Assembly (NCBI RefSeq): GCF_020923435.1
Contig: NZ_CP087263.1
Coordinates: 248,001 to 312,000 of the forward strand
Direction: 5' to 3'
Source of the DNA: Brevibacillus humidisoli
GTDB taxonomy: Bacteria; Bacillota; Bacilli; Brevibacillales; Brevibacillaceae
Length of the DNA: 64,000 bases
In this document: positions 17,447 to 25,855 of the stretch, piece after piece
How the letters are laid out: each line of letters begins with the position of its first letter
How positions within the stretch are numbered: the first letter of the stretch is position 1
Program-made: the position numbers and the translations under genes
The notes under the pieces: model-generated
Told to the model about the DNA's origin: nothing
What the model saw: only the letters and a program-made list of their open reading frames with translations
Database searches by the model: none

Positions 17447-18973
17447 TCAGACTACACTCTTTCGGACCACAATCTCCCGCTGAATCATGTCCCACATCGC
17501 AGGGTCTTCCATACCCAACCGCCACAAGGCAAGACCGCGGATGCCGAGTCGATTGGCCAGCATCAGCTTGGAGCGGATGGAGGCGGCGTTCTCGAACCAG
17601 ACTTCGTGTCGGTTCCCTCTCTCGTCTTGGTAGGAGAAGGTTGGCGTCTGCGTCTCTTCATCAAAGCGTATCTGGGCGTTGTAGCGCTGGGCCAGATTGA
17701 CGGCCATCTGATAGGTGACATAGGTATTGCGTCCGGTGGTCAGGTTGAAGTCAAATCCGAATACCGATACTGCGGCGGTTATCTTGCTGGCTGGCATCTT
17801 CGTCAGAGTGTACCGGACGACCCGTTCCATCCAGCCGATTGACACCGGGGGGCCTGGAGGGCTCCCTGGCCAGCCATGTTCGTTGTACAGCATCACGACG
17901 AATTCGTCGACTGCTGCGCCAATGACCGCATAGTCAAACGGAGCAGAGAAAGGATTGGTCGGCCGGTCCGACGTGCGTGCGGGCACGCTAGCCGCATAAT
18001 AGTAGCCGCGCTGTTTCAAGGTCCGCCCCAGCTCTTGGTAGAAGGTGGAGAGCAGATTGCGGTCCTCATAGTTGACGTCTTCAAAGTCGAGGTGTGCACC
18101 GTCAAAGTTGTAGCGTTGAATCAACTCGATCACATCATTGATGAATGCCTGACGGTTTTCAGGTGATTCCAGCATTACGTGGATCACCTGTTTGTTTACT
18201 TCTTGATTTCCCCGCTCATACAACAGATTGTGGATGACAGGCAGCATCTTGATATTGTTTCGGTGTCCGGTCGCAACCACTGATCTCATGTACTCGTCTG
18301 TAAACGTAAAAAATTTCTCGATCTGCGACGGGTTTTCCCGGTCGATTCGGAAATGGAACAAGCCGACATCGGAAATGAGAGCAGCATGCTGGGTGAAAGA
18401 CTGATAGGAACTGGGCAGGGTAGGGCCCTCTTCTTCGGTGTAATACCCCAAAATCTCCAGAATCGGCTTTTCTCTGCCGTGGGGAACGATGTTGACCAAC
18501 TGGCGGGCAATCCAGCCCAGTTTTCCATTATAGAGGCGGACCTGCACCCAGTCCTCTGCACCGCCGACCACCGGCATTCGCGTTCCTCGCACCATCTGCG
18601 CGATCACGACCGTCTCTGTGCCAGGTGCGTTGCGTACATTGGCTGCGTCCACCTGCACGATCGCTTCCGTATAGACGGGAATGCGCAATCGCTGCCCAAC
18701 CTGCAATTCTGTGGTGGTCAGTCGATTGTAGATCATGAGCGCCTCCGGGGCTGTCTCGAACTGCTGGGCAAGCTGATAGAGAGTATCGCCTTCCTTAACG
18801 GTGTACACTTCCGGCCGTGACGAGGGGATCTGCAGCGTCTGTCCGATGTAAATCGTCGGGGATGTCAGGTTGTTGGCCCGCATCAGTGCTTCTACTGTAA
18901 TTCCAAATCGGTGTGCGATTTTGTACAGTGAATCGCCCCGCCGGACGCGATAGATGGTTTGGCCGTCTGGCAT
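17447..18973 (-). CDS. LysM-SH3-GH18 glycoside hydrolase (SleL/YaaH-like spore lysin)
   Basis: A 508-residue protein without signal peptide. Two LysM domains (about residues 6-50 and 54-98: YRVRRGDSLYKIAHRFGI, YTVKEGDTLYQLAQQFE) bind peptidoglycan; an SH3b-like domain follows (VDAANVRNAPG, about 107-165); then a GH18 barrel (175-500) with catalytic FDGAHLDFED, the glutamate being the acid/base. The lack of a secretion signal fits spore-coat enzymes of the SleL/YaaH group, which add one extra SH3 here. ATG 18973 follows GGGGAATCACC. Neighbours give no operon. Confidence 0.88.
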   Translation of the reverse strand: MPDGQTIYRVRRGDSLYKIAHRFGITVEALMRANNLTSPTIYIGQTLQIPSSRPEVYTVKEGDTLYQLAQQFETAPEALMIYNRLTTTELQVGQRLRIPVYTEAIVQVDAANVRNAPGTETVVIAQMVRGTRMPVVGGAEDWVQVRLYNGKLGWIARQLVNIVPHGREKPILEILGYYTEEEGPTLPSSYQSFTQHAALISDVGLFHFRIDRENPSQIEKFFTFTDEYMRSVVATGHRNNIKMLPVIHNLLYERGNQEVNKQVIHVMLESPENRQAFINDVIELIQRYNFDGAHLDFEDVNYEDRNLLSTFYQELGRTLKQRGYYYAASVPARTSDRPTNPFSAPFDYAVIGAAVDEFVVMLYNEHGWPGSPPGPPVSIGWMERVVRYTLTKMPASKITAAVSVFGFDFNLTTGRNTYVTYQMAVNLAQRYNAQIRFDEETQTPTFSYQDERGNRHEVWFENAASIRSKLMLANRLGIRGLALWRLGMEDPAMWDMIQREIVVRKSVV

Positions 18974-19060
18974 GGTGATTCCCCTTTCTTCTCGTAGATT
19001 CCATACCCATCGTATTCATCCCGCCCAGTAATGGGTACTGGAGCCCAGCGAAAAAAGGAG

Positions 19061-19095
19061 AAAAAAGAACAGCCCGGCGTCTCTGCCGGGCTGTT
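19061..19095 (-). terminator. Terminator of the amino acid binding protein gene
   Basis: AACAGCCCGGC (19068-19078) pairs perfectly with GCCGGGCTGTT (19085-19095); on the minus strand it is followed by CTTTTTTCTCCTTTTTT. Confidence 0.93.
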
Positions 19096-19138
19096 CATCG
19101 TGTGCGGGCATCCGTAGCCGGATCGGCGGCGAAGGAGG

Positions 19139-20380
19139 CTATTCCGCTTTCCCCACGTACACTTTTTCACCATTCTCGTATTTGTAGACGAATACTTCAG
19201 CGTGCTCGTTATCCCCTTTGTCGTTGAAAGATACTTTGACGAATTGGCCTTGGAAATCCTTCGTATTGTGGATTGCTGTCAATACCTCTTCACGGGTCGG
19301 TTTCTTTCCGCCGTTGGCTTTAATCGCTTCCAGCACGCCGTTCAGCGTGACGCTCATCGCATCGTAACCGAACGAAGTAAAGATCCCTACTTTATTTCCG
19401 GTAGCCTGTTCGTACTCGGAGATCCACTTCTTGCCTTCTTCTGTCGAAGCGATGTCGCCGACAGTAGAGGTGAAGACGACACCCTCTGCAGCCGGACCAG
19501 CAATCTTCAGCATGTCGGCAGAGTCAAAACCGTCGCCGCCCATGAAGTAACCTTTATAGCCTTTGTCGCGGGCTTGTTTGATCAGGATACCGGCTTCTGC
19601 ATAGTAGCCGCCGAAGTAAATCATGTCTGGGTTGGCTGCAACCACTTGGTTGATGATTGCGCTGTAATCTTTCTCACCAGCTGTAATTCCCTCGTATCCG
19701 ACCACTTGCACGCCGTCCTTTTCGAACTGCTTTTTCACTTCGTCAGCCAGACCTTGGCCATATGCTTGCTTGTCATGGATGACGAAGGCGGATTTGACGT
19801 TCAGCTGATTCTTGGCAAAAATGGCTGCTTTGGAGCCTTGTTGATCGTCACGTGCACAAATCCGGTGTACGACTTTCTTGCCTTCTTCGGTCAAGCTGGA
19901 ACCGGTGCTGGACGGGGATACCATCGCCAGTCCTTCCTGTTCGTACTTGACAGATGCGGCAATCGAGGCACCCGTCGTGACGTGACCGACGAGAGCGACT
20001 ACGTCAGGATTGGAGACCATCATTTCGGCAATGGCAACTGCTTGTTTCGGGTCTGCCTGATCGTCCTGCGGCAGCATTTCCACGGTGAAGCCCAATTCTT
20101 CGAACTCCGCTTTCTTCTGTTCCAGTGCGTACTCGGCCCCCGCTTTGGCTGTGCTGCCGTAGTCGGAAGCTGAGCCGGAGAGTGGACCAACAGAGGCGAT
20201 GACGATTTTTTCTTTGCCTTGTGCGGCACCCTCAGAGCCGCCTCCGCTTTGCTCCTGGTTGGCCGAAGAGCCGGACTCTCCTCCATTGGATGCGTTGTTG
20301 GTGCCTCCGCAGCCCGCCAGCATGGTACCTACTGCCAGCACGGCGCTGAGAAAGGCAAGCTTGACTTGTGCTTTTTTCAT
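19139..20380 (-). CDS. Branched-chain amino acid ABC transporter, substrate-binding lipoprotein
   Basis: A 413-residue lipoprotein: signal peptide with lipobox (GTMLAGC, Cys about residue 23), a Ser/Gly/Asn-rich linker, and a Leu/Ile/Val-binding-protein fold (Peripla_BP_6) beginning KIVIASVGPLSGSASDYG. Typical segments include VVALVGHVTTGASIAAS, MVSPSSTGSSL and NPDMIYFGGYYAEAGILIKQARDKGYKG. ATG 20380 follows AGGAGG; the upstream in-frame extension is rejected. No permease or ATPase genes are adjacent, so it must serve a transporter encoded elsewhere. Confidence 0.9.
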   Translation of the reverse strand: MKKAQVKLAFLSAVLAVGTMLAGCGGTNNASNGGESGSSANQEQSGGGSEGAAQGKEKIVIASVGPLSGSASDYGSTAKAGAEYALEQKKAEFEELGFTVEMLPQDDQADPKQAVAIAEMMVSNPDVVALVGHVTTGASIAASVKYEQEGLAMVSPSSTGSSLTEEGKKVVHRICARDDQQGSKAAIFAKNQLNVKSAFVIHDKQAYGQGLADEVKKQFEKDGVQVVGYEGITAGEKDYSAIINQVVAANPDMIYFGGYYAEAGILIKQARDKGYKGYFMGGDGFDSADMLKIAGPAAEGVVFTSTVGDIASTEEGKKWISEYEQATGNKVGIFTSFGYDAMSVTLNGVLEAIKANGGKKPTREEVLTAIHNTKDFQGQFVKVSFNDKGDNEHAEVFVYKYENGEKVYVGKAE

Positions 20381-20665
20381 GAACTGAATCCTCCTTTTTC
20401 TTATCTTCCTTTGCGATGAGGTCCCCCGTCTACTCACTTTCTTGGTGTCTGAAGCAGCAGATGTAACTGGACTCGCTTTTTATTTTAAAATAAATAGGAA
20501 ATTTTACAAGTAACAAAATTTTTACTTTTACAAAATCGTAGCTCTTTCTACATATCTTTTTTGGTCCCTCTAAGTTCTTCAGGGCCTATAGCTAGCGCAT
20601 CAGAGTAGAAAAGCCATCATATACTGTCATGGAATGGAACATATTGGCGAGGGGGGATGGGCGAG

Positions 20666-21889
20666 ATGAGGATTAGCTTGCTGACACAAATCATGATCGC
20701 CTTTATTATCGCTGTGGTTGCGGGCGTCATCGCAGGACCAGCCATGCAGGCGGTGCAGCCGCTGGGGGACTTATTCTTACGTTTGATAAAATTTATTATT
20801 GTGCCGCTGGTTCTCACTTCACTAGTAGTTGGTGTAGCCGGTACGGGAGATCTGAAAAAACTGGGCCGGATGGGCGGCAAGACGATTCTCTACTACCTCG
20901 TGACGACGGCGATCGCAGTGACGCTAGGCTTGGTGATCGGCAACTTGTTTTCACCGGGGACGGGGCTTGCGATCACCGAACCAGAAAGCAAAGTGGAGTA
21001 TCAGGAAGCACCGGGATTGGTCGCAACCCTGCTGGGGATCATTCCCACCAATCCGGTAGCGGCGCTGGTAGAGGGAAACATGCTGCAAATCATCTTCTTT
21101 GCCATTTTTCTCGGTTTAGGGATCACCCTCGTCGGGGAAAAGGGGGTGCCGGTCTACCGCTTTTTCGAGGGGCTGGCAGAGGTGATGTACAAAATCACAT
21201 CGATCGTGATGCGCGTAGCTCCGCTGGGGGTGTTTGGCCTGATTGCTCCAACAGTGGGCTCATATGGGGTATCGATCCTGTTGCCGCTGATGAAAGTGAT
21301 CCTCGCGGTAGCGATCGGCTGCTTGTTGCACGCCTTGATTACCTACTCGGCTGCCGTTAAACTGTTTGCCGCGATCAGCCCTGTACGCTTCTTTAAAGGG
21401 ATCGGCCCGGCCAGTCTGGTTGCGTTCAGCACGTGCAGCAGTTCCGGTACGCTGCCAGTGACGATTCGGAACACAGAGGAAAACCTTGGCGTATCCAAAC
21501 GGGTTGGCAGTTTTGTTCTGCCGCTTGGCGCCACCGTCAACATGGACGGTACGGCACTCTACCAGGGCGTATGCGTCTTGTTTGTCGCTCAATTCTTTGG
21601 CTATGATTTGACACTGGTGCAGCAGTTGATGGTTGTGCTGACAGCAACGCTTGCTTCCATCGGGACGGCTGGTGTTCCGGGAGCCGGGCTATTGATGTTA
21701 ACCATGGTGCTGACCTCTGTTCAACTGCCATTGGAAGGCATTGCGCTGATCGCCGGCATTGACCGCATCCTTGACATGTTCCGTACGGCGGTAAATGTGA
21801 CCGGAGATGCGTCAGCGGCAGTGGTGGTCGCTGCCTCGGAGGGGGAACTGAAGCGAGGCAGAGCAGCGGCCGTTGGAAGTTCTAGTTAA
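20666..21889 (+). CDS. Dicarboxylate/amino acid:cation symporter (GltP/DctA family)
   Basis: A 407-residue glutamate-transporter fold with the family hallmarks: the serine-rich re-entrant loop (FSTCSSSGTLPVTIRN), NMDGTALYQGV in helix 7, the second re-entrant loop IGTAGVPGAG and DRILDMFRTAVNVTGD in helix 8. It imports glutamate, aspartate or C4-dicarboxylates with Na+ or H+. ATG 20666 is preferred because GGGGGG then has nine bases of spacing; ATG 20657 would sit directly on it. Confidence 0.92.
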   Translation: MRISLLTQIMIAFIIAVVAGVIAGPAMQAVQPLGDLFLRLIKFIIVPLVLTSLVVGVAGTGDLKKLGRMGGKTILYYLVTTAIAVTLGLVIGNLFSPGTGLAITEPESKVEYQEAPGLVATLLGIIPTNPVAALVEGNMLQIIFFAIFLGLGITLVGEKGVPVYRFFEGLAEVMYKITSIVMRVAPLGVFGLIAPTVGSYGVSILLPLMKVILAVAIGCLLHALITYSAAVKLFAAISPVRFFKGIGPASLVAFSTCSSSGTLPVTIRNTEENLGVSKRVGSFVLPLGATVNMDGTALYQGVCVLFVAQFFGYDLTLVQQLMVVLTATLASIGTAGVPGAGLLMLTMVLTSVQLPLEGIALIAGIDRILDMFRTAVNVTGDASAAVVVAASEGELKRGRAAAVGSSS

Positions 21890-21894
21890 AAATA

Positions 21895-21934
21895 GAGACC
21901 CGTCCACCATTCTACCCGATGGCGGACGCGTCTC
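21895..21934. terminator. Bidirectional terminator between symporter and pirin genes
   Basis: AGACCCGTCCACCAT pairs imperfectly with ATGGCGGACGCGTCT. On the minus strand the stem is followed by CTATTTTTAA. Confidence 0.65.
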
Positions 21935-21951
21935 CTTATGATTGCCTTGGA

Positions 21952-22779
21952 TCAGTCAAACTTGCCGGACCGATAATCCTCAAAGGCTTGACGGATCTCT
22001 TCCTCGGTATTCATCACAAACGGACCATAGGCAACCACTGGTTCATTGACAGGCTGGCCTGCATACAGAAGAACACGCAGTTTTTCCTTGGCGGTCACGG
22101 TGACTTCACTATCGGAGTGGTCATTAGCAGAGCTCAAGTGCAATACTTGCCCCGCCTTTCCTTCCATACTGTCGATCCCAAACGTACCGCTGCCTTCGAG
22201 AATATAGAGAAAACCATTGTAGTTTCCCGGCAGATCTTGTGTCACAACCGCACCAGGCTCCAGCACGATTTCCACCATCGTGACTGGCACATGATTGAGG
22301 GTAGGGGCATGTACCCCCTTGGAAGAACCGGAAAAGACACGTACAACAGCCCCTTCTTCCTGGCGAACAGGCATCTCGTTGCTCCGCAAATTTTGATAGC
22401 GCGGCTCGGTCATTTTCTGCGAACGGGGGAGATTGACCCACAATTGCAAACTGTGCACAGTCGAACCCTCTGCCGGGTCTTCCTTATGGATAACGCCCCG
22501 TCCGGCAGTCATCCACTGCACATCGCCTGGTTCCAGCTTGCCATAGCCGGCTTTATTGTCCGCATGCTCCAGGGTTCCCTCAATCACGTAGGTGACGGTT
22601 TCGATCCCGCGATGGGGATGGAAATCAAACGTGCCTTTTTGAAAGAAATCCTCGGCCAACATCAGAAATGGGTCGTACTCTTTCCAATTGCCCGGCTCCA
22701 ATATAAAACCATTGGTATGGATCGGGCTGTTTTTCTGATACTGTACAGTATGAATCCGGCGGATGCCCCGTTGTTTCAT
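21952..22779 (-). CDS. Pirin family protein
   Basis: A 275-residue bicupin. Metal-binding residues of the N-terminal cupin are visible: FDFHPHRGIETVTYVIEG, then HADNKAGYGKL and the VQWMTAGRGVIHKEDP segment. Some pirins oxidise quercetin; others affect redox or transcription. ATG 22779 follows ACAGGAGGTTACGA and is preferred over an upstream in-frame ATG. Converges on the symporter gene. Confidence 0.87.
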   Translation of the reverse strand: MKQRGIRRIHTVQYQKNSPIHTNGFILEPGNWKEYDPFLMLAEDFFQKGTFDFHPHRGIETVTYVIEGTLEHADNKAGYGKLEPGDVQWMTAGRGVIHKEDPAEGSTVHSLQLWVNLPRSQKMTEPRYQNLRSNEMPVRQEEGAVVRVFSGSSKGVHAPTLNHVPVTMVEIVLEPGAVVTQDLPGNYNGFLYILEGSGTFGIDSMEGKAGQVLHLSSANDHSDSEVTVTAKEKLRVLLYAGQPVNEPVVAYGPFVMNTEEEIRQAFEDYRSGKFD

Positions 22780-22890
22780 TCGTAACCTCCTGTAGCCAGG
22801 GGATATGGCTTGGTACCCCTTTTGATTCATCAGTCTAGCATACTCTGCATGTAATGGCAGTAGCTTGATGCTCTTTTTAGCACATTCTCT

Positions 22891-24429
22891 TTATTTATTG
22901 CACCAATCATGTACGTTCCAAACCTGTGATACCCAGTCATGATAAAACGCCGGTTCATGAGAAACGAGCAGAATCGTTCCGTTGTAATTCTTGAGTGCTT
23001 GTTTTAAGGCGTCTTTGGCCTGTAGGTCCAAATGATTGGTAGGTTCATCCAACACAAGAACATTGCTTTGGGATAACATCAGTTCACATAAACGAACCTT
23101 TGCTTGTTCGCCGCCGCTAAGTGAGCAGAGCGGCTGCCGGATATGCTCATCTGTCAGGCCGGACATGGCCAAGGTCTGCCGTATCTCTTTTTGTGTCATA
23201 TCGGGACGAAATGACCACAATTGTTCCAGTGCTGTTTGCCTTGAAGCAAGCTCCTCTTGTGCAAAATAAGCTGCCTTGACTCGTTCACCCAGACGCACAA
23301 TGCCGCTGAGTGGCGGCAAATACCCCAGCAATGTTTTCAGCATGGTTGATTTTCCGATACCGTTATGGCCAACGATCGCGATTTTTTCGCCTCGTTTGAT
23401 TTGCAACTGGATCGGTCCGAATAACGGATCTGTATAGCCGATCTGTAGTTGCTCCGCCTCTAAAATGCGAGGCACCGGATCTGTGTGGACGAGAAACTGG
23501 AACCGAGGCTTCAACGCGGACTTTGGCCTCGCGATTCGCTCCATCTTTGCCAAAGCTTTTTCCCTGCTTTTCGCTTGCTTGGCTTTGCGATTTCGGTTCT
23601 TCTCAATAAAGCGCTCCAACCTGATAATCTCTTTTTGCTGCCGCTGATACGCTTCTTGCCATTGCTGTTTGCCTAATTCGTAATGGCGGAGAAAGGCTTC
23701 GTAATTACCGGTGTAGCGTTTGATGGCTTGATGTTCCAGATGATAGATCGAAGTTGTGATTTCGTTTAAGAACCGCTCGTCATGTGATACGACCATAAAC
23801 GCTTGTTCGTATTGTTTCAAGTAGCCGATCAGCCATTCAATATGGTTTTCATCAAGATAGTTTGTCGGTTCATCAAGCAGCAAGACATCTGGTTCCTCCA
23901 GCAAAAGTTTGCCCAATAGCAATTTTGTCCGTTGGCCGCCGCTCAGGTTCTGCACATCGCGATCCCTGCCTAATTCCAGAATGCCTAATCCGGCACCGAC
24001 TTCTTCTACTTTTGTGTCAATCTGATAGAAGTCAGATTGTTCCAGCTTACTCTGCAGTTCGCCGTATTGTACCAACCATTGTTCCCGGTGTTCATCTGCT
24101 GCGGCGATGTTCTCTGCGATTTGCAGCATGTTTTGCTCTGCTTCATACAGGTGAGCAAAAGCACTTCGCAAATATTGGATTGTCGTTGTACCTGGCTTAA
24201 GGTCCACATGCTGCTGTAAAAAGCCGATTTTTGCGTGGGGAATCCATTCAACCTTTCCCGCGTCAGGAAGAAGTGTCCCCGCCAGGATGCGCAGCAGAGT
24301 TGATTTGCCAGATCCATTGCTGCCGACAAGACCTGCATGTTCCCCTCGCAGTAACCGAAACGAAACGTTTTGAAATATGTTTTTATCCCCATACATGTGG
24401 GAAAGTTGATCAACCGTTACGATGCTCAT
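22891..24429 (-). CDS. ABC-F family ATPase, candidate ribosome-protection/antibiotic resistance factor
   Basis: A 512-residue soluble protein with two ABC ATPase domains and no membrane helices. Domain 1 has Walker A GSNGSGKST, signature LSGGQRTK and LLLDEPTNYLD; domain 2 has GHNGIGKST, LSGGEQAK and LVLDEPTNHLD. The linker (about residues 235-305) is basic and helical (QRQQKEIIRLERFIEKNRNRKAKQAK), which contacts the ribosomal exit-site tRNA in this family. Start ATG 24429 follows AAGGAGAG; ATG 24435 is possible. It is preceded by a dedicated promoter, a leader peptide and two intrinsic terminators, the architecture of drug-inducible ABC-F genes. The inducing compound is unknown. Confidence 0.9.
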   Translation of the reverse strand: MSIVTVDQLSHMYGDKNIFQNVSFRLLRGEHAGLVGSNGSGKSTLLRILAGTLLPDAGKVEWIPHAKIGFLQQHVDLKPGTTTIQYLRSAFAHLYEAEQNMLQIAENIAAADEHREQWLVQYGELQSKLEQSDFYQIDTKVEEVGAGLGILELGRDRDVQNLSGGQRTKLLLGKLLLEEPDVLLLDEPTNYLDENHIEWLIGYLKQYEQAFMVVSHDERFLNEITTSIYHLEHQAIKRYTGNYEAFLRHYELGKQQWQEAYQRQQKEIIRLERFIEKNRNRKAKQAKSREKALAKMERIARPKSALKPRFQFLVHTDPVPRILEAEQLQIGYTDPLFGPIQLQIKRGEKIAIVGHNGIGKSTMLKTLLGYLPPLSGIVRLGERVKAAYFAQEELASRQTALEQLWSFRPDMTQKEIRQTLAMSGLTDEHIRQPLCSLSGGEQAKVRLCELMLSQSNVLVLDEPTNHLDLQAKDALKQALKNYNGTILLVSHEPAFYHDWVSQVWNVHDWCNK

Positions 24430-24516
24430 CGTCATTCTCTCCTTTTTGCTTCATTTGCAAAGCCAACCGAGAGAACGACAAATCACGCATATTCAATTCA
24501 AATCGTCGCCCTATAA

Positions 24517-24552
24517 AAAATGGGCAAGGAGAACACACTCCTCGCCCATTAC
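24517..24552 (-). terminator. Second leader terminator upstream of the ABC-F gene
   Basis: On the minus strand AATGGGCGAGGAG pairs with CTCCTTGCCCATT and is followed by TTTTTAT. It lies between the attenuator and the ABC-F start, so readthrough of both is needed. Confidence 0.85.
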
Positions 24553-24587
24553 AGATCCTGCACGATCGTCATTCCTTTCTCTTTCAT
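24549..24587 (-). CDS. Possible second leader peptide, 12 aa
   Basis: Directly after the first terminator T-run an ATG opens MKEKGMTIVQDL, whose stop overlaps the 5' arm of the second terminator stem. No clear ribosome-binding site precedes it. The overlap of stop and stem is the only reason to list it. Confidence 0.25.
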   Translation of the reverse strand: MKEKGMTIVQDL

Positions 24588-24592
24588 AAAAT

Positions 24593-24620
24593 AAAAAACG
24601 CGCCGGACCTCTTGGTCCTG
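24593..24620 (-). terminator. Attenuator terminator of the ABC-F leader
   Basis: On the minus strand CGCGCAGGACC pairs with GGTCCGGCGCG around a four-base loop, with one mismatch, followed by TTTTTTATTTT. Its 5' arm can alternatively pair with an upstream CCTGCG, see the finding. Confidence 0.9.
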
Positions 24621-24688
24621 CGCGCTCGTATGCCGCAGGGAGGCCAACGCGATCAGCGTTAGCCCACCCTGACTATTTGACAGGTGTG

Positions 24689-24748
24689 CTAACGCTGCTT
24701 GTGATGATGATGAAGTTGATGAAGCTGATTCGGCATGGTGCGATTCAT
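24689..24748 (-). CDS. Histidine-rich leader peptide, 19 aa
   Basis: ATG 24748 follows AAGGAG at eight bases and encodes MNRTMPNQLHQLHHHHKQR. Five of the last ten codons are histidine. The final codons and the stop form the 5' arm of a stem (AGCGTTAGC with GCTAACGCT) that competes with the downstream terminator structure. This is the layout of ribosome-mediated transcription attenuation. It controls the ABC-F gene 260 bases downstream. Whether it senses drug-stalled ribosomes or histidine supply cannot be told from sequence. Confidence 0.75.
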   Translation of the reverse strand: MNRTMPNQLHQLHHHHKQR

Positions 24749-24782
24749 GGTTTCGAACTCCTTCAACTCATGGATTGCATCG

Positions 24783-24811
24783 ATTATAACAATAACTGGT
24801 AGGGGAGGCAA
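24783..24811 (-). promoter_or_regulatory. Promoter of the ABC-F leader transcript
   Basis: On the minus strand TTGCCT (24806-24811) and TATAAT (24783-24788) are separated by 17 bp. It lies between speD and the leader peptide, so the ABC-F gene has its own promoter. Confidence 0.75.
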
Positions 24812-24851
24812 GGTGTATTCCTGAGGAAATGCAAATCGCAGATCTCGTCTG

Positions 24852-25667
24852 CTAATCGCTGTGCGGTATATTTTTGCCGTAGTAGATTTCATCCATTTCC
24901 TTTTGCAGTCGTTCTGTTATTTCTTGCTGTTCCTGCGGAGTTAACGCTTCTTTCGAATATCCAAAAAGATAGTTGCTTAAATCAAACGCTTTGAGCTTGC
25001 ATTTTGTATGAAAAATATGTTCCTGGTACACATTGACGTCAATCATCTGGTATACATTTTTTACTTCCTCTGGAATGTAGTTTTGTATGGAATTGATGTC
25101 ATGGTCGATAAATAGCTTGTTGCCGTTTATATCTCTAGTGAATCCCCGGACCCGGTAATCTATGGCCATAATATCTGTGTCAAACGAGTGAATCAGATAA
25201 TTAAGCGCTTTTAACGGTGAGATTTCCCCGCATGTGGATACATCGATGTCTGCTCTAAATGTACTGATCCCTTCAGACGGATGGTATTCAGGATAAGTAT
25301 GAACGGTGATATGGCTCTTATCCAACTGCATCACTACCCCTTCGGGCAGAGGCCCGGGCGATTCATCCCACGATTCGGATGGGACTTCTACGACTGGCCC
25401 CTCTGAGACCAACAAGGTAACACTTGCGCCTTGTGGGATGTAGTCTTGTTTTGCGATGTTCAATACATGTGCTCCGATGATCTCGGAGACTGTTTTTAAA
25501 ATGTTTGTTAAACGAACGGCATTGTACTGTTCATTTATATATTCGATATACGCTTTCCGTTCTTCTTTGGTTTTGGTGTAGCAGATATCGTACCTATTAA
25601 AACTTAATGTTTTGGTAAGATTGTTGAAGCCGTGCAATGTAATCCGTTGTTCCGACGTCGGTTTCAC
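24852..25667 (-). CDS. speD: S-adenosylmethionine decarboxylase proenzyme (long, E. coli type)
   Basis: A 271-residue SpeD. The self-cleavage site is Ser118 in [13 protein letters not shown], which yields the pyruvoyl group, matching Ser112 of the E. coli enzyme. [29 protein letters not shown] is also conserved. It makes decarboxylated SAM, the aminopropyl donor for spermidine. The start is GTG 25667 with a purine-rich site (GGGGGAAATGAAGC). Length is close to the 264-residue E. coli form rather than the short form common in bacilli. No spermidine synthase is adjacent. Confidence 0.93.
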   Translation of the reverse strand: MKPTSEQRITLHGFNNLTKTLSFNRYDICYTKTKEERKAYIEYINEQYNAVRLTNILKTVSEIIGAHVLNIAKQDYIPQGASVTLLVSEGPVVEVPSESWDESPGPLPEGVVMQLDKSHITVHTYPEYHPSEGISTFRADIDVSTCGEISPLKALNYLIHSFDTDIMAIDYRVRGFTRDINGNKLFIDHDINSIQNYIPEEVKNVYQMIDVNVYQEHIFHTKCKLKAFDLSNYLFGYSKEALTPQEQQEITERLQKEMDEIYYGKNIPHSD

Positions 25668-25823
25668 GCTTCATTTCCCCCTATCGCTTTTATGCGCAAC
25701 GACGATCATTTCCTTTTCATCATTGCCATTCTGTCAGATAAAAAACCGTCCGAGGGAAACGGCTGTGTGACGTCAAGACACAATGGATGGTACAGGAGCG
25801 CAGAGCATTGCTGGTGGATAACA

Positions 25824-25850
25824 AAAAAGGCTTACCCTGTTCGGGATAAG
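25824..25850 (-). terminator. Intrinsic terminator upstream of ctaB end, after speD promoter region
   Basis: On the minus strand AGGCTTATCCC pairs with GGGTAAGCCT and runs into TTTTTTG. Because it lies just beyond the ctaB stop codon on that strand, it terminates ctaB. Confidence 0.88.
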
Positions 25851-25855
25851 CCTGG

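Noticed and set aside
19202-20173. 323-codon plus-strand frame opposite the amino acid binding protein
   Set aside because: It is antisense to a certain gene, has no ribosome-binding site and no recognisable domain.
21919-22785. 288-codon frame opposite the pirin gene
   Set aside because: Antisense shadow of a clear pirin with better codon use.
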